Source: Gamarada debralockiae
Taxonomy: Eukaryota > Ascomycota > Leotiomycetes > Helotiales > Hyphodiscaceae
Reading direction: 5' to 3'
DNA length: 64,000 bases
NCBI GenBank assembly: GCA_002803225.1
Contig: NXFV01001790.1
Span: 1-64,000, forward strand
Part shown: positions 56,950-64,000 of the stretch, in pieces
Layout: every line of letters begins with the position of its first letter
How positions within the stretch are numbered: the first letter of the stretch is position 1
The notes under the pieces: generated by a model
Databases searched by the model: none
Told to the model about the DNA's origin: nothing
Seen by the model: only the letters and a program-made list of their open reading frames with translations
Position numbers and translations under genes: made by a program

Positions 56950-57829
56950 TCAACGCTGTTCGTGACCAAGAGGGCGTCGCCAAGTCTTCGCTTGCGCCCC
57001 TGCGTCCTTCATTCCTTTCACCAAGTGCTCTTGAATAGCGATAGGCATTAGTCTATTGTTTTCACACAACAGATAGCCGCAAGGAACGTGGACGTATCCT
57101 GGATACTCGAGTTTCGTCACACCCGAAAAGGCTGATTGCGGCACAAGCAAGGATTTCCAGTGCTGCTGCTGGTCCGGTGGTAGCTCGTGGAACAGCCATA
57201 ATTCCGGGTCTTGCAATGTGGTCATGCCTGAAGGCTCTACGATCGTGTCAGCGATCTGGGTCCATCGCACAATCGCCCAGTACAGCATCAAATCGACCGC
57301 TGATAGCTCACTAGACTACGAAATTACGATGAGAAGAACTCACGTGCACCATATACCCCGGGAACGAAGTGCCTTCGGAAAAGCTTATCATACTCACACC
57401 CACCGGCAAAGGAAAGCTGCATGCGTAGAAGATACCAAGCAGGCCGCCTTTCCCGTCCTTCCGTCGTTGCGCCCGACTGAGCTTCTCGTCCACAGCTTCC
57501 GAAGCAGCTCTCCCGCCGTACAAATGTGCAAGCATGAGCACCGTCCTTCCCTCCTCATCAATCAGCTTATTGAGTTTATGTCTAATAGCGGCCGCATCTG
57601 TGTGCGCATCTGGCATTTTTTTGTCCTCCGGGCGTGGAATGCGGTAATCAGGATGATCGGGCTCCGTGTAGGGATTTGCGGCAGTCAAGATATTTGAGGG
57701 ATATGGAGCGGTCTCGCAGTGGTAGCCTGCTGTCTTGATGGAGGCGATGAGAGGAGCTGCGTGTTCTTCTGTGTGCCACGCCCCCTGGACGAAGAGAACC
57801 ATAAAGGGTGCGTTTCCTGGCGTCGCCAT
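56950..57829 (-). CDS. Alpha/beta hydrolase-fold protein, nucleophile Ser replaced by Leu
   Basis: Exons 57344-57829 and 56950-57234 (intron 109 bases) give 256 residues. It begins MATPGNAPFMVLFVQGAWHT (the oxyanion region, xQGAWH) and has IPRPEDKKMPDAHTDAAAI. The nucleophile elbow reads VLMLAHLYGGRAASEAV; in this family it is HSYGG, with Ser as nucleophile. The codon is TTG, one C-to-T step from TCG. The C-terminal part has SGVTKLEYPGYVHVPCGYLL (Cys/Asn replacing the usual Asp strand region) and ends RRPLGHEQR, with the expected His but truncated soon after it by TGA. The protein may be catalytically dead or a recent pseudogene. It is convergent with the STAND gene. The second-exon junction is the best in-frame choice, not certain. 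Confidence 0.65.
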
Positions 57830-58612
57830 TTTGGGTTGAAATAGTTTCGAGAAAATTGGTGGAACGAGTGCATGATGCTTTTCGGCCGAGAAAAAAGTGA
57901 GATACTGTTTAGAAAGGCATTTATGTCTGATCAAGGTGTAGTAAATGATCTACATGACCCTTCTCCGCTGTCGTAACCCTTGCCCAATCAGGTAACCTCA
58001 ACGGTGGGTTTACGTAAATCACCACCGCACGTTGTATAATCGTCATCGGGTCATAGACTATCGTTCAAGTATCACATCACCTAGCCGAGTTCCTTTTTAA
58101 AGTTGGCAAGTTACCTACTTAAGTCTTTTAATTTCTCATACTAAATCGCTCAAGGACATGAGGTTATGCATAGAACGTTGTATTCAATATTCTAAGAGAG
58201 CGGTTTGATGGGTGTCGATTTGACACGGCGTGAATTGCTATTCTCACTACTTATTGTGAACAATTTTCGATATATGAGGAGTGGAGCTAAATTGTCTGAG
58301 TAATAACTTGATAAGCATTCATATCGACTCGCAGACCTCCACAGGACCCATGAACCAATTTTGGATTTTGGACTCCTAAGCTCTGCGAAACCATGACGAA
58401 AGTCCTTCCATTAGGAGCCCGGGCAGCTTACTGCCTCTTTGTCTCAAGGGTCCGTCAGTATGGCGACGGACTAAGGGGACGGTTGAGGCTCTCTTCTCGA
58501 TAACCAAGCACGCTCTGGCGGTTGCAAGGGCAAAGCTGGAGGCAAGACCAAAATTGGCAACATTTCCCTGCTTCGCGTTCGAAAACAATCAGTTCCGCCA
58601 TTACCTTCACCC
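57830..58612. other. Intergenic; no gene recognised
   Basis: Promoter side of the alpha/beta hydrolase and 3' flank of the RING gene. Small overlapping minus-strand frames at 58376-58674 continue the RING gene's trailing DNA in other frames and are not called. Confidence 0.4.
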
Positions 58613-59770
58613 TTATTTGAAGTTGACTGACCATAGGGGACACGTTCCAGCGAACTCCAGGAGCCACGGATCAATGCATCGCCGGTGGTAGATGTGGGAG
58701 CAAGGAAGGATCCGAACGTTCTCCCTGTCTCGAAAATTCTCTGTGCAGATAGAGCAGCTCATTGGCTCAAGACCTGATCTTGAATTGTGTGTGTGCCGCC
58801 TCGAATGTGTATCTGAATGAATTTGATTGTCGGAAGGGAAGAAGTTGGGAGCGGTGGATGCTGCATCCTCCTCGTCTTTCTCATCAAGTGTGGCAAGTGC
58901 TGTAACTTTTGGGCAGATATGATTCGGCGGAACTCCTCCTCTGGGTGGCCTCGCACCGTGGGGAGTATGATGGGAGGTGTTGGCCATTCTACCTCGTGCA
59001 TCCGGCTGAAGTCCAGCTTGATATTTGATGACTGGTATTGAAGCCAATTGAAAAGTTTCGATGCCTTTCCGTGGTCGAGTCTGGATCATGTGCTGATTTC
59101 TTCTGTATGTTGGATTGAAGACGGGAGGACGAAGTCGCTGAAAGAACCATGCGAGAAATATTGCAATTGCGACCATTGCTACTATAAGACCGATCGATAT
59201 GCCTATTCTCGCGCTGCTTTCGTTGCTAGTAGTTGGAGGCAGTGCAGCCGCAGCCATAGCTATATCAAGGATCAGAGAGGTCACTTTAAGTTTAGAGCTG
59301 GGTTACTTACCAGCCAGGAGGGATAATATTCAATTCTGCCTTCAAGCTCGTGAGGCAAGTGGGATGTCAATGCAAGGCCTTCAAACAGTGAACAAGGACT
59401 GATAGGATCCTGAAAAGAAGCCCAGAGCCGTTGGCCTAGCATCATATACCGGATGCCAGCCTTTGGCGAACATCCAGTCAACCCAAAATCTGGGGATCGT
59501 CTTTTAGAGCCTTTCAAACATTAGATCGCTTGCATCCTTGACAGGACGCCGGTTAAGTTCTTGATATGAGCTATTCGACGTATAGATCTATATGTCATCC
59601 AAGCCATGTTGAAGTTCCCATTTGTCACGATATTCCAATCCACTCGGCTCGTCAAGTAGTTGATGAGCGCAGCACAACCAGCCGTTCCCACACCACTGAA
59701 ATGGTAGTTCTGGCCGGTTACAAGGGGCTGCGGCATAAACTTCAAGATGTCCTCTTCAATTTCAGAGGTG
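58613..59770 (-). pseudogene. RING-H2 membrane protein, several lesions
   Basis: Exon 58613-59259: MAAAALPPTTSNESSARIGI, a membrane segment ISIGLIVAMVAIAIFLAWFF, a disordered Arg/His-rich part, and a RING-H2 finger SCSICTENFRDRENVRILPC, SHIYHRRCIDPWLLEFAGTC, PLW. The last zinc ligand, usually CPLC, is Trp (CPLW). The frame stops eight codons later. Upstream (59311-59520) lies PDFGLTGCSPKAGIRYMMLG and LFEGLALTSHLPHELEGRIE, then YYPSWL before GTAAG. Across the 51-base intron (59260-59310) the phase is wrong by one base for the expected PSWL-AMAAAALPP. A TAA at 59521-59523 sits in this same frame, with open sequence above it to about 59770. Intact members are membrane-bound E3 ubiquitin ligases. 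MAAAALPP could serve as a shorter start (ATG 59257), but the finger would still lack one ligand. Confidence 0.6.
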
Positions 59771-60108
59771 TTATGACTATGATTATGGATTCAGATTGGA
59801 GCAGGCCAAAATGCCTCACAAAATTCCCTCAGCGGGGCCGACTAACCTAAATTCGATCAATTGATATGGGCACGTGAACTTTGTGCACCCCCAAAACGCA
59901 GCCTAGAGATGTTTCTCACATGTGCTTGCTTCACATTCAGGATTGTTTGGCGGTATCGAGTGCTGTGGGGAAGATTTTGTTACTTATTAGCTGTCTAACT
60001 GTCAAGCGTGGCTCTGTCAGCGCCACATCTACAACAATACCCTTCGAATCTAAGATATTGACGACTTTCCTGTCACCCAGCAAACCCTCAAATAGCCTGC
60101 ATCGGGAT
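59771..60108. other. Intergenic between RING remnant and TRP channel
   Basis: Divergent upstream DNA of the RING-type and TRP-channel genes. No further gene is recognised. Confidence 0.4.
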
Positions 60109-62181
60109 ATGTTCAATTATTTGAGGGGAAAGTCGCGGGGTAGCACCGGTCGAGACGGAAGAGGGCCACGCATTCCTCACAGATGAGGACCAAGCGGACT
60201 GTCCCATCTTCAGCAATGTTCATCTGTAAGCCTCTCCTTCGAATCCTCGAATCCTACGAGTTGAAATTGCATGAGAACTAAATATTATATGAAGAATACG
60301 TCGAAAGATCATCGCCGCAATTGGTACGAATTTCCCTTCCGTCCGGCGAGCCCCTGCTATTTCAAATCAACAAACGGTAACATTCTGTGCAGGGGAACCA
60401 TACTCTGTAGAACAACTGAATGTACCAAGTCCGAGTGCCTCGGTCGTCCAGTCTCTGGTAGGCATGCTGTATGATTTCACATGATGTATCAATTGGTACA
60501 TGATTCCCTCCCTTCTATCCACATATGATTAGGTTAACAAGGCTCCATGAGATAGTTTACTGCCTACTGGTCAATCGAGTACAGTTCCTAAATGAACGAC
60601 CAAGCCACGCTTATCACCAAACTATCAATGTTACTCGTGGATCACTATGCGAGCTACTGGCGAGTAAGCTTTTGCAATGTTACGACAGACAAGATGCTGG
60701 TTCGGAAACACTGCTTTTGATAGCAAAAATTCTTGTCACCGATTTTGACCTCTTTCAAGGCTCTCCAGATGAGGTTAAAACGGAGAGTGGACATGTCATT
60801 CCCTTCGTAGACGGGGGAAAGAGACAGTTCCATGGCGAGATCGACTGCATTGGAGTTGGCCATCATCTCGGAGAGCAAGTCTTTCCTCAGTTCCTCTGCT
60901 TGTCAGAAAGTGATAGATGCAATACACAAAGGACGGATTGTCTATACCCCATTTTCACCTATCGACATTTTTCCGGATCGTTACAAGAGGCGACCGATTT
61001 CCATTTACCACCTTAGAAAAGCTCCGCTGCTAAATCAGTATAGACTTATCGTTCCACGAACGCGATACATTCTCGAAGTTTGCCAATTTGGCTTGCTTCT
61101 GCTTCTCTATCTTCTCGTGATGGTGAATCGACATGGTACGCAGTTCACATGGCACGAACTGATTTTCGGGGTCTACGGTTTCGGATGGGTTTTGGATCAG
61201 TTCGCGTCCGTCCTAGAGCATGGATGGCACGTGTACACGCAGAATTTATGGTCGTTCCTGGATGTCATATTTGTCTTCATCTATTGGATCTATCTCATCC
61301 TTCGTGTTTATGGCATGGTGAGGCAGAACTCGGGGACGAGTGGACTCGCATTGGATATCCTGACGACTGGAGCACCGGTTCTCGTACCACGACTAGCATT
61401 CAATCTCATGTCGAACAACATGCTCATCGTTGCGCTGCGGGAGATGATGGCCGATTTTTCAATCCTCTCTCTTTTGGCGGTATGGTGCTCTGCTGGATTC
61501 CTCCTTGCAATGACATGGCTGAGCAACGGCCGTCATGATCCGATCACAATCTCGAAGTGGATGTTGTGGGTGTGGTTTGGTCTGGATGGAACTGGCATCG
61601 AAAAGTCTGTTCATTTCCACCAAGTTTTTGGTCCACTTTTGATGATCGCTTTTTCATTTCTGGGAAACACACTATTCCTTACCCTGCTGGTGGCGATGTT
61701 AAGCCATGATTTCTCAACGATCGTGGCTAACGCGACAACCGAGAATCAATATCGACGCGCGGTGGTAACCTTTGGAGGCGTCAAGAGCGATTCGATATTT
61801 GCTTATCAACCACCTTTCAACATACTAGCCGTTTGTTTAATGTTGCCTCTAAAGTTTGTAGTTTCTCCTCGATGGTTTCACAAGATCAATGTCGTAGCCG
61901 TTCGAACCCTCAACGCGCCTCTTTTGCTCATAATCTGTCTCTTTGAGCGACGCTATCTATGGAGAGATAGCAAGCGAAAAGATTATGTCCCATCAGGACG
62001 GCGTCGGCGAAGCCTTTGGGGTCTTTCGAGGTTTTCTGTCTATATTAGCATACGGACCGTGTTCGATCATGAGCTGCCGGAATCACTATTTCATGAATCC
62101 TCGAATGTAAATTTTTCAACAATACGACGCGGATGGCCGAGGAGGCTTACCAGAAAGAGCCATCTAGGACGACGAAACTGA
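60109..62181 (+). CDS. YVC1-type TRP cation channel
   Basis: Homolog of the yeast vacuolar TRP channel Yvc1, which releases Ca2+ from the vacuole. The large exon (60811-62181) has ALELAIISESKSFLSS, APLLNQYRLIVPRTRYILEV, six membrane segments (for example LWSFLDVIFVFIYWIYLILR; DFSILSLLAVWCSAGFLLAM; MIAFSFLGNTLFLTLLVAML) and the family signature GVKSDSIFAYQPPFNILAVC, followed by LKFVVSPRWFHKINVVAVRT. Exon 60533-60773 gives LTRLHEIVYCLLVNRVQFLN and GSLCELLASKLL; it joins by a 37-base intron (60774-60810, GTTAAA...GTAG), shorter than others here. The first piece (60109 to 60225), ETEEGHAFLTDEDQADCPIF, ends before a 307-base intron, but its frame has no ATG: MFNYLRGKSR lies one base out of frame. 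So the 5' end is either broken or mis-modelled; the channel body is intact. Confidence 0.8.
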
Positions 62182-63740
62182 GTCGAAAGTTCCGCAAAGT
62201 GTCACTTTTGTCACCGTACAGGTCAGTGAAACGCACCCGGAGGGTTACCAGCATCGAACGGCAACCGACCTTAAGAGAAGTCAATAGGAATCTGGGTCAT
62301 AAAAGGCCCTTGGGAAGCCCTGAACTAGGCCCCAATCCTGCATATAGCGGTGGAACAATGCAGAATATAGCATGATATCTCTTCTATCAGCCTTCTCGTG
62401 GCAGACTGGTAGAAGCTTATAGTTCAAGCAGCGGAAGACCTCTTTATTATCCCATGATAAGGATGAGCAAGAGGTTCTGCATGTATTCTCAGCACTCGGG
62501 ATCGCCTTGGTATAGATGCAACGACTGCCCGGCAGCTTCAAGGCAGGCCAGAGTCTCTTTTGCATCCTTGAATCAGGCCCAATTCGTCCGATACGTTTCG
62601 CGAAGCATGCTGCTAGCAACACCGTCTTTTGGGCGGACTAGTCCTAAAATACCAGCCGATCCCAGTCAAGGCGGGGAGGAACCACCCACAACTGGAGCTA
62701 GAGATCATATCTCGTAGCCCCACCAAGGACTTGCAAGCCGCTCCGTTAGCATTAGAACTACGCCTGCCGCATCTTAGTTTGACTCCTGGCTATCAGGGAC
62801 CCAGAACTAGGCCCGTACAAAAGAAACTACTCAATATTTCAATGTATATCTTTATGGTTTGGTGAGGTGCTCTGTATAATTTCAGTCGCCCTCGCCAGAA
62901 GTCCCTTATTCAATTAGGCAAGGTTTATTGAGTGATTTACACCGCGATCCTATTCCTGCACGAGGAAAAGAGCATATGGAGAGGCCAAGCGGTATAGGCT
63001 GGTTGTTGGTCACGCCGAAAAGAGAACCTATTGAGAGATTGAGAAAATATTGTAGGTGTCCAGGCTGAGGCTGAGGTTCGATGATTGCGGTGCCGGAAGT
63101 GTGGCGAGAACCCAAGGCCGGCTACATTCTGCGAGAGTCATCAGCCTCCATTTTCAAAACCCAATTAGAAACCCAAAATATATCTTTGTTGTCTCGCAAA
63201 CCCCGCAATATCTCAACAGGGTCAACATCAATTGGTATAAACAAGCGAAGTTTCAAACCTACCTTGCGATGGCCCTGCAGCCAGTGCAGGCCTAAGCCAC
63301 CAAGCTTTCATCGCCCAAAGGGGAGATGAAAATCTTTGAGAATGCCTTATTTTGCTGAATTGAGTATAATTCATGTTCGATCATGTTACTAGCTCGAGGC
63401 TTTGTGAGCATAAAACTGTTGGCTTTTTGAGAGCTGAATATTGAGACAGAGTACGATCCCAGTTCCGAAGAGGGACCGAGTTCTGCGTAAAACGGGATCA
63501 TTTATATATCGCAAAGACTTCCTTCATACTGTTTGCAAAGTGTTTTCCATCCATTCCTCTACTGCAACATCTTTGGATTCAAGGAGTAAATGCAAACGCT
63601 TGTTTTGTAACATGTTGATTTCGATACTTTTGGTCGTTTAGACGACCTTTCGAACATCTCGTTCAATACGCTGATCTCTGCCAAAATACCCCTTCTTTTA
63701 GCCACCTTCCTCGGATTCTTCGCCCACGCACTTGCAACCC
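62182..63740. other. Unassigned DNA downstream of the TRP channel
   Basis: A + strand frame around 62440-62640 reads LLSHDKDEQEVLHVFSALGI and GSFKAGQSLFCILESGPIRP with a stop between, an unidentified coding remnant. Otherwise only short frames are seen. Confidence 0.3.
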
Positions 63741-63891
63741 ACCCTCGACAACTGTGAAGATGAATGCAACAAACAAGTTCAGGTACGGATGAAGTAGCTT
63801 CTACAGGCACGACTTCAGGGAAGAGTGAAATAGCTACTACAGGTACAAGTGCAGGCACTGCTGGGGCGTCTACGTGAGCGAAACTAGTAAG
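63741..63891 (+). pseudogene. Thr/Ser/Gly-rich wall-protein-like fragment (tentative)
   Basis: The + strand frame reads SGTDEVASTGTTSGKSEIAT and TGTSAGTAGAST, a degenerate repeat of a type common in fungal GPI-anchored proteins, then stops at about 63888. The opposite strand holds a 119-codon frame from ATG 63918 that is the antisense of this repeat. Neither has a signal peptide or linked exons. The last 110 bases of the window show nothing further. Confidence 0.25.
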
Positions 63892-64000
63892 GGTGCTGCG
63901 GAGAGAGGATTGGGTCATGCAGTGCCCGCCTTAGGATGATTGCTGTGTGTGTTCATTTGGGTTGTTAGTGTGTTCTTGTGAAAAGGAATTTACGTGATGT

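Overview
The window comes from a filamentous ascomycete fungus (Pezizomycotina, possibly Leotiomycetes; that is a guess from gene content). The evidence is short introns of about 47-60 bases with GT...AG ends, HET-domain heterokaryon-incompatibility genes, a STAND NACHT-ankyrin receptor, a fungal kinesin-1, a PTH11-like receptor, a highly reducing polyketide synthase (HR-PKS), and a pogo/Fot1-type transposon with CAG/CAA-to-stop changes of the kind made by repeat-induced point mutation (RIP). I recognised no tRNA, rRNA or CRISPR array.

Layout. 0-2 kb: a HET-TPR gene on the minus strand, cut by the window edge and broken by one stop codon. 2.5-3.5 kb: two small inverted-repeat elements. 3.9-10 kb: an aldehyde dehydrogenase and two membrane proteins, with a broken F-box-like gene between them. 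10.5-14.6 kb: a decayed HET gene and a decayed membrane-protein gene, the latter split by the 1.8-kb Fot1-like element. 14.8-22.3 kb: a type II membrane protein, an epoxide hydrolase with one frameshift, a second copy of the 2.5-kb inverted-repeat element, a secreted alpha/beta hydrolase and an intact DUF3445 (heme-dependent oxidative N-demethylase-like) gene. 22.9-33.7 kb: an HR-PKS wreck in two collinear minus-strand pieces (DH-MT at 32.65-33.74 kb; ER-KR-ACP at 22.9-25.7 kb). Between the pieces lie about 7 kb of other DNA carrying an intact PTH11-like receptor gene, an intact secreted-protein gene, a solo LTR, a perfect hairpin element and GCTCAGG-rich repeats. 33.7-46 kb: mostly pseudogenes (HET C-terminus, GPI-type wall protein, zinc-finger remnant, multi-pass membrane protein), with one intact HET gene at 38.2-40.2 kb.

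46-57 kb is a conserved housekeeping block: mitochondrial-type acetyl-CoA acetyltransferase diverging from a RAD6 E2 gene, then kinesin-1, then an intact 1005-residue STAND receptor. 57-64 kb holds an alpha/beta hydrolase whose nucleophile serine is changed, a RING-H2 membrane protein with several lesions, and a YVC1-type TRP channel.

Taken together, this is a mosaic of conserved genes and a fast-decaying accessory region. The allorecognition/immunity class shows the turnover most clearly: of five HET/STAND genes, two are intact, one has a single stop, one has frameshifts and one is only a C-terminal piece. Exon boundaries were derived by hand from splice signals and frame continuity. Family calls rest on motif recognition, not on a search.
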